A model generated the notes under the pieces. That model searched no databases and was not told where the DNA came from. It saw only the letters and a list, made by a program, of their open reading frames with translations. Source: Actinocorallia sp. API 0066 (GTDB lineage: Bacteria > Actinomycetota > Actinomycetes > Streptosporangiales > Streptosporangiaceae). Taken from it: a stretch of 64,000 bases of DNA. Both the position numbers and the translations under genes were made by a program. Positions 17,168 to 24,006 of this stretch are shown here, piece by piece (position 1 is the first letter of the stretch; each line of letters begins with the position of its first letter). The stretch is from the NCBI RefSeq assembly GCF_020991275.1, contig NZ_JAJLQY010000007.1, positions 310,001 to 374,000 of the forward strand, written 5' to 3'.

Positions 17168-17623
17168 ATGGACAGCGGGGACGACGCGCTGATCCGGGAG
17201 TTCGGGCTGCTGCTCAGCGCCGCCTCCCGGCTGGAGCGGATCGCGGGCCGGGCGTTCGAGCGCCGCGTGGGGATCTCGCACGTCATGTTCGAGGTGCTGC
17301 TACGGCTCGACGAGGGCTGCGTCTCGATGAGCCACATGGCCAAGGACATGATCCTCACCAGCGGCGGCATGACCCGCCTCATCGACCGGATGGAACGCGC
17401 GGGCCTCCTCACCCGCCACACCTCCGAAACCGACCGCCGCGTCCAGAAAGCCTCACTCACCGCCAAGGGCCGCGAAACCCTGACCCTGGCCCGCGCCGTC
17501 CACACCGAGACGCTCCGCGAGTTCTTCGCCGCCCCCCTCACCCCCACCGACCGCGCCACCCTCCAGGCCCTCCTGGAACGCCTCGAATCCCGAGGCCGCC
17601 AGGAACTCCCCTCCCTCGGCTGA
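17168..17623 (+). CDS. MarR-family transcriptional regulator
   Basis: An approximately 151-residue MarR protein: a winged helix with the recognition helix MILTSGGMTRLIDRMERAGL and a wing containing TSETDRRVQKASLTAKGRET. Start choice: ATG 17168 gives a family-length protein; the in-frame GTG at 17150, with GGGAG four bases before it, is a credible alternative. It follows the mce operon by 83 bases, so it may control it, or the TauD gene that converges on it. A strong shared terminator follows. Confidence 0.87.
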   Translation: MDSGDDALIREFGLLLSAASRLERIAGRAFERRVGISHVMFEVLLRLDEGCVSMSHMAKDMILTSGGMTRLIDRMERAGLLTRHTSETDRRVQKASLTAKGRETLTLARAVHTETLREFFAAPLTPTDRATLQALLERLESRGRQELPSLG

Positions 17624-17628
17624 ACGGT

Positions 17629-17666
17629 GACGGGCAGGGCGGCCGGGGTGGGGCGCCCTGCCCGTC
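17629..17666. terminator. Bidirectional terminator between MarR and TauD genes
   Basis: Perfect 13-bp inverted repeat GACGGGCAGGGCG / CGCCCTGCCCGTC with a 12-base loop, placed between two convergent stop codons. There is no strong U-tract, as is common for actinomycete terminators. Confidence 0.8.
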
Positions 17667-17685
17667 GAACATCAATTCACCACCG

Positions 17686-18582
17686 TCACAGGTAGCGGGC
17701 CGCGTTGGGTTCGGCGGGGGCGTCCGCGCCGGTGACGCCGTTGGGGCCCTTCGGGACGCCGTCGTCGATGGACTCGGGGGCGTTGATGGTGACCCGGTGC
17801 ATTTTGCGGCGCTCGGTGTAGTCCGCCACGGCGTAGTGCTGGGTGGGCCGGTTGTCCCAGAACGCGAGGGTGCCGACGCGCCAGTTCAGCCGTACCTGGA
17901 ACTGCGGGTCGCGCACGGCGTCGAACAGCAGCGGCAGGATCGCCTCGTTCTCGCGGCGCGACAGCCCGATGAGCCGCGTGACGGAGCTGCGGTTGACGTA
18001 CAGGGCCTTGCGTCCCGTCTCCGGGTGCACCCGCACCACCGGGTGGACGACCGGCGGGTTCTTCTCCTGGAGTTCGCGCAGGTCCATCCGGTGGCCCTTG
18101 TCGATGGCCTTCGTGACGGACATCGTCAGGTCGTGCTCGGCGTACAGTTCGTCGCACAGCCGCCGCAGCCACGGCGCGAGCGACTCGTACACGAGGTACA
18201 TGTTGGCCCACTGTGTGTCGCCGCCGACCTCGGGCAGGATCACCGCGCGCAGCAGCGACCCCATCGGCGGCGTCCGCATGAACGTGTTGTCGCTGTGCCA
18301 CTGGTCGCCGCCCTCGCCCTTGGGGTCGGTCTGGTCGAGCACGTGCACGGGCGACCCGCTGGTGTCCATCGGAGGCAGGTTCGCCGTCCCGAACTGCCGC
18401 GCGAACGCCACATGCTGCTCGTCGGTGATGTGCTGGTCCCGGAAGAACAGCACCCCGTGGTCCAGCAGCCCGGTCCTGATCACCTGAATCCGCTCGGCGT
18501 CCAACGCCTCCCGCAGATCAACCCCCGTCACCTCCGCCCCGATGTTCCGCGTCACCTTCCGAAATTCGATCATGTCCCTCAA
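17686..18582 (-). CDS. TauD/TfdA-family Fe(II)/2-oxoglutarate dioxygenase
   Basis: An approximately 298-residue enzyme with the metal-binding HxD motif (GDQWHSDNTF), the distal His (NRPTQHYAVADY) and a 2-oxoglutarate-binding Arg (RRKMHRVTI), as in taurine dioxygenase and related enzymes. The reaction couples 2-oxoglutarate decarboxylation to substrate hydroxylation; the substrate (sulfonate, aryloxy acid or other) is not determined. Start: TTG 18582 has AGGAGG four bases upstream; ATG 18573 (MIEFRKVTRN) is the conventional alternative but sits 13 bases from that site. A 25-bp palindrome overlaps the ribosome-binding region. Confidence 0.87.
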   Translation of the reverse strand: MRDMIEFRKVTRNIGAEVTGVDLREALDAERIQVIRTGLLDHGVLFFRDQHITDEQHVAFARQFGTANLPPMDTSGSPVHVLDQTDPKGEGGDQWHSDNTFMRTPPMGSLLRAVILPEVGGDTQWANMYLVYESLAPWLRRLCDELYAEHDLTMSVTKAIDKGHRMDLRELQEKNPPVVHPVVRVHPETGRKALYVNRSSVTRLIGLSRRENEAILPLLFDAVRDPQFQVRLNWRVGTLAFWDNRPTQHYAVADYTERRKMHRVTINAPESIDDGVPKGPNGVTGADAPAEPNAARYL

Positions 18583-18589
18583 CCACCCT

Positions 18590-18614
18590 CCTAGCGAAAC
18601 AAGCAACCGCTAGG
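18590..18614. promoter_or_regulatory. Inverted repeat overlapping the TauD ribosome-binding site
   Basis: CCTAGCG, an 11-base spacer, then CGCTAGG. The left arm overlaps the complement of the AGGAGG used by the TauD gene. It could be a repressor operator in the 5' region or an RNA hairpin that hides the ribosome-binding site. Function inferred. Confidence 0.4.
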
Positions 18615-18664
18615 TTAAATGTACTCCACACACATTCCCCCAACCACCCCCAAATCCGCACACG

Positions 18665-18702
18665 GCGACGGCCAGGTCCCGGGGTCCGGGCCTGGCCGTC
18701 GC
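18665..18702 (-). terminator. Hairpin terminator downstream of rpsD
   Basis: Perfect 12-bp inverted repeat GCGACGGCCAGG / CCTGGCCGTCGC with a 14-base loop, 38 bases beyond the rpsD stop codon on its transcribed strand. It separates rpsD from the TauD gene, which is read in the same direction. Confidence 0.75.
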
Positions 18703-18739
18703 TTGTGTGGCTTTCGCGGCTCGCGCGATCGGGTTTTGG

Positions 18740-19348
18740 TTATCGGCTGTAGAACTCCACCACCTGCTGTTCGTCGCACACCACGGGGATCTCGCGGCGT
18801 TCGGGGAGGCGCTCCAGCCGGGCGACGAGGGCGTCGGTCCGGACGTCCAGGTACGGGGCCGGGACGGCGGGCGTGAACCCGCCCTGGGCCGCCGTCTGGA
18901 ACGGGAGCATGGACTTGCTGCGCTCGGAGACGCTGATCCAGTCGCCGGGGCGCAGCCGGTAGGACGGACGGTCGACCCGCTTGCCGTTCACCAGGATGTG
19001 CCGGTGCACGACGAACTGGCGGGCCTGGTAGATCGTCCGCGCGAACCCGGCGCGCAGCACCATCGCGTCGAGACGGCGCTCCAGGTCGACGACCAGCGCC
19101 TCGCCGGTCTTGCCCTCGACCTTGCGGGCGCGCTCGAAGGCGAGCTTGAGCTGCGCCTCACGGATGTTGTACTGCGCCCGCAGCCGCTGCTTCTCCAACA
19201 GCTGGTCCTTGTAGGGCGAATCCTTCTTGCGGCTGCGTCCATGCACACCAGGCGGGTAGGGACGGGCTTCGAAGTACTTGACGCACTTCGGCGTGAGCGG
19301 AACGCCCAGAGCCCGGGAGAGCTTCGCCTTGGGGCGGGGGTTGTTCAA
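18740..19348 (-). CDS. rpsD: 30S ribosomal protein S4, zinc-independent form
   Basis: A 202-residue S4 protein: N-terminal S4 domain with [20 protein letters not shown] and [19 protein letters not shown], then the S4 RNA-binding motif ([20 protein letters not shown], ...[13 protein letters not shown]). S4 nucleates 30S assembly and binds 16S rRNA. It lacks the N-terminal four-cysteine zinc site of C+ S4 forms; only single Cys residues remain. The start is TTG 19348, fixed by AAGGAGGG three bases upstream. It stands alone, not in an rpsM-rpsK-rpoA operon, and its promoter carries an iron box. Whether a second S4 exists elsewhere cannot be seen here. Confidence 0.95.
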   Translation of the reverse strand: MNNPRPKAKLSRALGVPLTPKCVKYFEARPYPPGVHGRSRKKDSPYKDQLLEKQRLRAQYNIREAQLKLAFERARKVEGKTGEALVVDLERRLDAMVLRAGFARTIYQARQFVVHRHILVNGKRVDRPSYRLRPGDWISVSERSKSMLPFQTAAQGGFTPAVPAPYLDVRTDALVARLERLPERREIPVVCDEQQVVEFYSR

Positions 19349-19379
19349 AATCCCTCCTTCGTGATTAGGTTGCCCTAAC

Positions 19380-19398
19380 TAAGGCTAGCCTAACCTAA
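19380..19398. promoter_or_regulatory. IdeR/DtxR-type iron box in the rpsD/DUF2470 divergent promoter
   Basis: The 19 bases from 19380 match the IdeR consensus TTAGGTTAGSCTAACCTAA at 17 of 19 positions on the direct reading. A second, weaker copy starts at 19365 (TTAGGTTGCCCTAACTAA) and overlaps it, giving a tandem arrangement as in strong IdeR targets. It lies between the TTG starts of rpsD (19348) and the DUF2470 gene (19410). Iron-dependent repression is the predicted effect; which direction responds is unknown. Confidence 0.75.
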
Positions 19399-19409
19399 TG
19401 GAGTACGTC

Positions 19410-20186
19410 TTGAGCAGCAAGGGTCCCAGCGCGGCGGAACGGGCGCGCACCATCGCCTACGGCGTGGCCGGGGCCACGCTCGCGGTCCTCGGCCTCGACG
19501 AGGAACTGACCGTCGCCGCGCACGTTACCGGAGAGGACGGCGTTCCGCTCCTGCTCATGCCGACCGCGTCCGATCTGGTACGCGCGCTCCGCCGGGAACC
19601 CGACCTGCCCGCCACCCTCCGCGCCACCGACCTCACCCCCGTCCCGCTCGCCGACCGCGTCCGCGGCACCGTCTGGCTGCACGGCTGGGTCAGCGAGGTC
19701 CCGCTGGACCGCCGCCGCGAGGCAGCCATCCGCATCTCCCGCCTCCACCCGCGCTCCGACCTCCTCGACATCGGCGCCCGCATCCCCGCCGAACAGGAAT
19801 GGACGGTGCTCTGCCTCGACGTCGCCGAAGCCGACGTGGACGACGTGTGGGGCGACGAGACCATCGAAGCCGAGGACTACGCGGCCGCCCGGCCCGACCC
19901 GTTCGTCGCCGTCGAGCCCGGCATGGTCGCGCACCTGGACTCCCACCACCGGCCCGAACTCGTCGGGCTGTTCCGCGCCCGGTTCGGCCAGGTCTCGCCG
20001 CAGCCGATCGTCAGGGCCGTCGGCCTCGACAGGTTCGGCCTGCGGGTGCGGTGCACGCCGCCGCCGTCCGGCGGGCCCGCCCCGTTCGACGTCAGGTTCG
20101 ACTTCCCCGAGCCCGTCACCGACCTGCCCGGCATGCGCTGCGCCTACCGCACCATGTTCTCCTACGTCCGCGGCACCGCCGCCTGA
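19410..20186 (+). CDS. DUF2470 domain protein, predicted iron-regulated
   Basis: An approximately 258-residue protein. Residues about 5-140 resemble a split-barrel pyridoxamine-oxidase-like region. The C-terminus (MVAHLDSHHRPELVGLFRAR ... FGLRVRC ... FDVRFDFPEPVTD) is a DUF2470 domain, found in HugZ-type haem-utilisation proteins and related to haem handling. Start choice: TTG 19410 has GGAG at 19400-19403 with six-base spacing and leaves the iron box upstream; ATG 19398 would sit at the edge of that box with no ribosome-binding site unless leaderless. A role in iron or haem homeostasis is inferred from domain and operator together. Confidence 0.78.
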   Translation: MSSKGPSAAERARTIAYGVAGATLAVLGLDEELTVAAHVTGEDGVPLLLMPTASDLVRALRREPDLPATLRATDLTPVPLADRVRGTVWLHGWVSEVPLDRRREAAIRISRLHPRSDLLDIGARIPAEQEWTVLCLDVAEADVDDVWGDETIEAEDYAAARPDPFVAVEPGMVAHLDSHHRPELVGLFRARFGQVSPQPIVRAVGLDRFGLRVRCTPPPSGGPAPFDVRFDFPEPVTDLPGMRCAYRTMFSYVRGTAA

Positions 20187-20219
20187 CGCCCCCCGCCCGC
20201 ACGGGCCCCTGGACGCGGC

Positions 20220-20252
20220 GAAGCCGCCCTCCGGCGCGGTGAGGGCGGCTTC
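20220..20252. terminator. Bidirectional terminator between convergent genes
   Basis: Perfect 12-bp inverted repeat GAAGCCGCCCTC / GAGGGCGGCTTC with a nine-base loop, between the DUF2470 stop and the stop of the secreted protein on the other strand. Confidence 0.82.
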
Positions 20253-20289
20253 GTCGTCTCGTGCGGCGCGCTACAGGTGGTGCTGCGGG

Positions 20290-20874
20290 TCAGCGGCGCC
20301 CGTCGTGGTTTTCGATCCGGAACGACATGACGCGGCCGTCGATCTCCCTGATGCCCTGGTAGCAGGCGCTGCCACGGACGATGACGTTCTCGCTCGCGAG
20401 GATCGTGGCGTTGACCCTGTCGCCCTTGTACCGGCCGCTGACGATCTTGGCGTCCTTGAGCCGGAGGTTCGCGAGGGTGCCCTCGAACCTGCCGTGCTTG
20501 ATCCGGGAGACGCCCCTGCCGTCGTCCCAGCGGATGAAGCCCTCGGCGTGGCCCGCGCGCACGATGCCGCTCGCGGTGGTCCGCGAGTCGCACGACGCCT
20601 TCGCCTTGGCCCTCAGGTGCAGCGTCCCGCTGGTGACGGACGGGCGCACGTGCGTGATGCAGGTACCGAGGTCGAGTTCGCCGCGGAGGTGCACCTGGCG
20701 GGCCTGCCCGTCGCGCACGCCCGGATAGGCGCGCAGCTCGGCACCGCCGCCTCCGCACGCCACCTTGGTCCCCTCGACGCCCGCCGCGGCCTCCCCGGCC
20801 GAGGCGACACCCCCGATCCCCACCGCCAGCGCCAACCCGCTCCCCGCCAGCATCGCCTTCACCCGAGAATCCAT
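20290..20874 (-). CDS. Secreted hypothetical protein
   Basis: A 194-residue protein with a clear Sec signal peptide (MDSRVKAMLAGSGLALAVGI, cleavage probably after ASAGEAAA). The mature part is beta-rich, with several Lys/Arg-Gly alternations (LHLRAKAKASCDSRTTASG, IVSGRYKGDRVNATILASEN) and four spaced cysteines that could pair outside the cell. I do not recognise the family. Start 20874 is preferred to upstream ATGs because AAGGGGG lies five bases before it. It stands alone, facing a terminator shared with the DUF2470 gene. Confidence 0.72.
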   Translation of the reverse strand: MDSRVKAMLAGSGLALAVGIGGVASAGEAAAGVEGTKVACGGGGAELRAYPGVRDGQARQVHLRGELDLGTCITHVRPSVTSGTLHLRAKAKASCDSRTTASGIVRAGHAEGFIRWDDGRGVSRIKHGRFEGTLANLRLKDAKIVSGRYKGDRVNATILASENVIVRGSACYQGIREIDGRVMSFRIENHDGRR

Positions 20875-21156
20875 CGAGTCCCCCTTCATCCGACTCCGAG
20901 ACCGCCCCCCGCGACCCCAACCCACCACTACCCTCCAAGATCAGCCCGCCCCCTCCCCCCACCCCAATTCCTCCCCAACAACTCCCCACCAACAGAACCA
21001 GTCCCGCCCACACGGGCCCGGTGAGGCCGAAAACCGAGCGCCCGCCAAGAACCCGCTGACCCTCGCCGGACACCAACCGACGTACCGCCGCGCGCGCCCG
21101 CCCTTGGATCGCAACCCCTCGGCGGGCGCGAGCCGACGCCCGGCCTTCGGCGAACG
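20875..21156. other. Gene-free spacer, C-rich
   Basis: About 280 bases between the start of the secreted-protein gene and the stop of the XRE gene, both on the minus strand. It should contain the promoter of the secreted protein. The plus strand is very C-rich with short CCACC runs; I see no hairpin, tRNA or open frame with a ribosome-binding site. Confidence 0.5.
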
Positions 21157-21453
21157 CTAGGCGACGTGTGCCTCCAACGTGACGACGAGTTCCGCGTCCA
21201 GCGCGCGGGCGACCCGTTCCAGCACCCCGATCGTCGGCACCCCTGCCCCGCCCGCCTCCAGCCGCGACAGCGCCGACCGCGTCATCCCCGCCCGCGCCGC
21301 CACCTCCGCCTGCGAGAGCCCAAGCCCGTCACGCCGCTCCCGCACCGCACGTCCCAGCTCATGGGCGCGCCGCGCCACCGCGTACCCCTCGGCCACTGCC
21401 GCGCCGTCCCGATCGCCGCCCCGCCGCCACCCGTAGTGCTCACTCACCGCCAC
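21157..21453 (-). CDS. XRE-family helix-turn-helix protein (antitoxin-like)
   Basis: A 98-residue protein with a Cro/C1-type helix-turn-helix (LGLSQAEVAARAGMTRSALS followed by RLEAGGAGVPTIGVLERVAR) and a short C-terminal strand (ALDAELVVTLEAHVA) like those of HigA/HipB-like antitoxins. The GTG start at 21453 overlaps the end of the upstream DUF6247 gene by 14 bases, so the two are translationally coupled. The Arg-rich stretch near residues 10-45 has no assigned role. Likely a DNA-binding partner or autoregulator of the pair. Confidence 0.78.
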   Translation of the reverse strand: MAVSEHYGWRRGGDRDGAAVAEGYAVARRAHELGRAVRERRDGLGLSQAEVAARAGMTRSALSRLEAGGAGVPTIGVLERVARALDAELVVTLEAHVA

Positions 21454-21844
21454 CCAGCTCCCTTTCCGTCGCCTTCGTCATGTCGTCGTCCGCCGGTCGG
21501 AGCCGTGCGCGGGCCTCTCCGTGCGGGTGCTCCGGAGGCGGGGCCAGGAGGCGGCTGAGGACCGTACCGGCGTCGACGGTCGGCACCGCCTCGCCGCGGA
21601 GCAGCGCCTCGGACTGGCGGCGTGCGGTGCGGTGGGCTTCGGGGTTCAGGGAGAAGACGGCGATACGCCACCAGGTCTCGATGAAGTCGTGCGGCGGGGT
21701 CGCGCCCCGGGCGTCGGATGCCCGGTTCGTGACGCGCCGTAGTCCGGCGTCGAACTCCGCGAGATCCTCTGGAAGGAGGGCGGCGCGGATCGACGTGGCC
21801 TCCTTTGTTGGGGGCGCGGGGTCCGGGGGTGCGGCTGTGCTCAT
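21440..21844 (-). CDS. DUF6247-family protein
   Basis: A 134-residue protein that matches the actinobacterial DUF6247 pattern: SIRAALLPEDLAEFDAGLRR, a helical middle with DFIETWWRIAVFSLNPEAHR, and SEALLRGEAVPTVDAGTVLS. DUF6247 proteins are small, of unknown function, and commonly sit beside toxin-antitoxin-like or helix-turn-helix genes. Here it is coupled to an XRE protein (14-base overlap). A toxin-antitoxin or regulator role is only a suggestion; no nuclease or kinase motif is visible. Confidence 0.65.
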   Translation of the reverse strand: MSTAAPPDPAPPTKEATSIRAALLPEDLAEFDAGLRRVTNRASDARGATPPHDFIETWWRIAVFSLNPEAHRTARRQSEALLRGEAVPTVDAGTVLSRLLAPPPEHPHGEARARLRPADDDMTKATERELGGGE

Positions 21845-21913
21845 GGTGGTGACTCTAGGGGGTGGTGGCGTTACGCGGGGCCAGGTTGGGGGAGTTGGTC
21901 GGGCACTGGGGGG

Positions 21914-23092
21914 TTAGAGGGTGTTGAGGGTGGTTTGGAGGTCGGTCCAGAGGTCTTCGGGGTGTTCGATGCCTACGGCCAGGCGGATGGTGCCTTCGGT
22001 GAAGCCGGCGGCGGTGAGGGCGGCGGGGGAGTACATGCGGTGGGAGGTGCTGGCGGGGTGGATGGCGAGGGTTTTGGCTTCGCCAAGGGAGGCGGTGAGG
22101 GAGATGAGGCGGGTGGACTCGATGAAGCGTTGGCCGGCGGGGCGGGCGCCCTTGAGGTCGAAGGCGAGGACGCCGCCTGCGCCGCCGGTGAACTGGTGGT
22201 GGGCGAGCTTGTGGTCGGGGTGGGTGGGCAGGCCCGGGTAGGAGACGGACGCGACGGCCGGGTGGGAGGAGAGGCGTTCGGCCAGGTACTGGGCGTTGGC
22301 GCTGTGCCGCTCCACGCGCAGGCCCAGGGTCGTCAGGCCGCGCAGGAGGAGGAAGGCGGCGAAGGGGTCGAGGGTGGGGCCGGTCTCGATAACCTCCTCC
22401 CAGATGCGGCGCTCGTCCTCGGGCGAGGAGGTGACGATGACGCCCGCCAGCACGTCACCGTGCCCGCACAGGTACTTGGTCGCCGAGTGCACGACGATGT
22501 CAGCGCCGAACTCCAGGGGGCGGCACAGCAGCGGCGTCGCGAAGGTGTTGTCCACGACCTTCTTCACGGTGGCCGGGACGGCGGCGAACAGCGCGCCGAA
22601 GTCGGGGATCCGCGTCGTCGGGTTGGCGATGGTCTCCAGGTAGAGGATCTTCGTTGTCGGGCGGACGGCCGCGGCCACCTCCGCCGGGTCGTCGCCGGAG
22701 ACGTACGTCACCTCGACGCCCCATTTGTCCTTGAGCGTCTCCAGGGTGCCGTAGGTGCCGCCGTACAGGCAGGTCTGCGCGACGACGTGGTCGCCGGAGC
22801 GCAGCAGGCCCTTCAGCACCGCGTTGATGGCGGCCATCCCGGACGCCGTCGCCAGGGCGCCCGTCCCGCCCTCCAGATCGGCGAGGGCGAGTTCGAAGGA
22901 CCGGACCGTGGGGTTGCCGAGGCGGCTGTAGAACGGGGGCTGTCCGGGGCCGTCGAACGCCGCCGCCATGCCGTCCGCGCTGTCGAACGCGAACAGGTGG
23001 CTCTGGTAGATCGGCATGCCCAGCGGGGTGCTGCCGGTGGGGGTGACGATCGGCGTGTGGATGGCTCGGGTCTCGGGACGAAGCTCGCTCAT
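21914..23092 (-). CDS. Cystathionine gamma-lyase / methionine gamma-lyase-family PLP enzyme
   Basis: An approximately 392-residue PLP enzyme of the Cys/Met metabolism family. Key features: YSRLGNPTVRSFE, the cofactor-stacking LYGGTYGTL segment, DNTFATPLL, and the PLP-binding lysine in VVHSATKYLCGHGD. Family members cleave or form C-S bonds in cystathionine, methionine or O-acylhomoserine; the exact reaction cannot be assigned from motifs. Start: ATG 23092 (MSELRPETRAIH) is the family-like N-terminus; a TTG at 23125 extends it without support. Cytoplasmic, probably a single-gene unit. Confidence 0.87.
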   Translation of the reverse strand: MSELRPETRAIHTPIVTPTGSTPLGMPIYQSHLFAFDSADGMAAAFDGPGQPPFYSRLGNPTVRSFELALADLEGGTGALATASGMAAINAVLKGLLRSGDHVVAQTCLYGGTYGTLETLKDKWGVEVTYVSGDDPAEVAAAVRPTTKILYLETIANPTTRIPDFGALFAAVPATVKKVVDNTFATPLLCRPLEFGADIVVHSATKYLCGHGDVLAGVIVTSSPEDERRIWEEVIETGPTLDPFAAFLLLRGLTTLGLRVERHSANAQYLAERLSSHPAVASVSYPGLPTHPDHKLAHHQFTGGAGGVLAFDLKGARPAGQRFIESTRLISLTASLGEAKTLAIHPASTSHRMYSPAALTAAGFTEGTIRLAVGIEHPEDLWTDLQTTLNTL

Positions 23093-23150
23093 GCCCTCAA
23101 GTCTGACCCCCGATGACCAGGGCAAACAGTGCCAATCCCGAAGAAGTGGC

Positions 23151-23927
23151 CTATTCCTCCACGCGCCGCGCCTCGCGGGCCGCCTTGCGCGCCGCGCGCT
23201 CGACCCGCTCGGCCGCGTCGAGCTCGGCGGCGCGCTCCGGGGTCGGCGCGGTGCCGCCGCGGTGCGCGGGCTGCCACCACTGGCCGGTGCCGTCCTCGGG
23301 GTAGGTGCTCTCGGCCTTGTCGACGAGCTCCTGCATCCGGGCGCGCAGCTCCTTGGTCACCTGGTCGTAGTCGTCGCCGCGCTTGGGGTGCATCGGCTCG
23401 CCCACGAGGATGGTGATGTGGGTGCCGCGCTGCCACAGCTTGCGCTTGCGGCCCTTGGTCCACAGCCGCTGGGTGCCCCACAGGGCGACCGGGACAAGCG
23501 GGACCTTCGCGGCGACGGCCATCCGCACCGCCCCGTTCTTGATCTCCTTGACGGTGAAGGACTGGCTGATCGTCGCCTCGGCGAAGACCCCGATGACCTC
23601 GCCCTCCTTGAGCGCCTTGAGCGCCGCGATGTAGGACGAGGCACCGTTGTCCCGGTCGACGGGGATGTGCTTCATGCCGCGCATGAGCGGACCCGCGACC
23701 TTGCTGTCGAAGACCTCCTTCTTCGCCATGAAGCGCACCAGCCGCTTGGCCGGGTGGGCGCCCAGCCCGGTGAAGATGAAGTCCAGGTAGGAGATGTGGT
23801 TGCTGGAGATCACCGCTCCGCCGGTCGCCGGGATGTTCTCGTGGCCCTCGACCCTGATCTTCAGGCCGAGCACCTTGAACATGACCTTCGCGGCGCCGAT
23901 CACCGGCGGGTACACGATCTCACTCAT
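23151..23927 (-). CDS. PlsC-type 1-acylglycerol-3-phosphate acyltransferase
   Basis: A 258-residue acyltransferase with the HX4D catalytic motif (SSNHISYLDFIF) and the second block in a variant form (VFAEATISQSF in place of FPEGTRS), followed by KVPLVPVALWGTQ and the glycerol-phosphate-binding region. PlsC enzymes transfer an acyl group to lysophosphatidate or similar lipids at the membrane. The C-terminal 50 residues are charged and Ala/Arg-rich. ATG 23927 is used; the longer TTG start at 23936 is less likely. The nearby WS/DGAT gene also handles acyl groups. Confidence 0.88.
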   Translation of the reverse strand: MSEIVYPPVIGAAKVMFKVLGLKIRVEGHENIPATGGAVISSNHISYLDFIFTGLGAHPAKRLVRFMAKKEVFDSKVAGPLMRGMKHIPVDRDNGASSYIAALKALKEGEVIGVFAEATISQSFTVKEIKNGAVRMAVAAKVPLVPVALWGTQRLWTKGRKRKLWQRGTHITILVGEPMHPKRGDDYDQVTKELRARMQELVDKAESTYPEDGTGQWWQPAHRGGTAPTPERAAELDAAERVERAARKAAREARRVEE

Positions 23928-24006
23928 GCTGAGCAACCTAACCTACGACGTCGTGGCCGCCGAAACGGCGGGGAGCACAAAAGCCGCTTCCGAGTTTTGC
24001 AGGGTG

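Noticed and set aside
19365-19398. A Zur box controlling the zinc-free S4 gene
   Set aside because: The sequence matches the IdeR/DtxR consensus far better than actinobacterial Zur sites, which centre on AT-rich TNATAATNATTATNA-like repeats.
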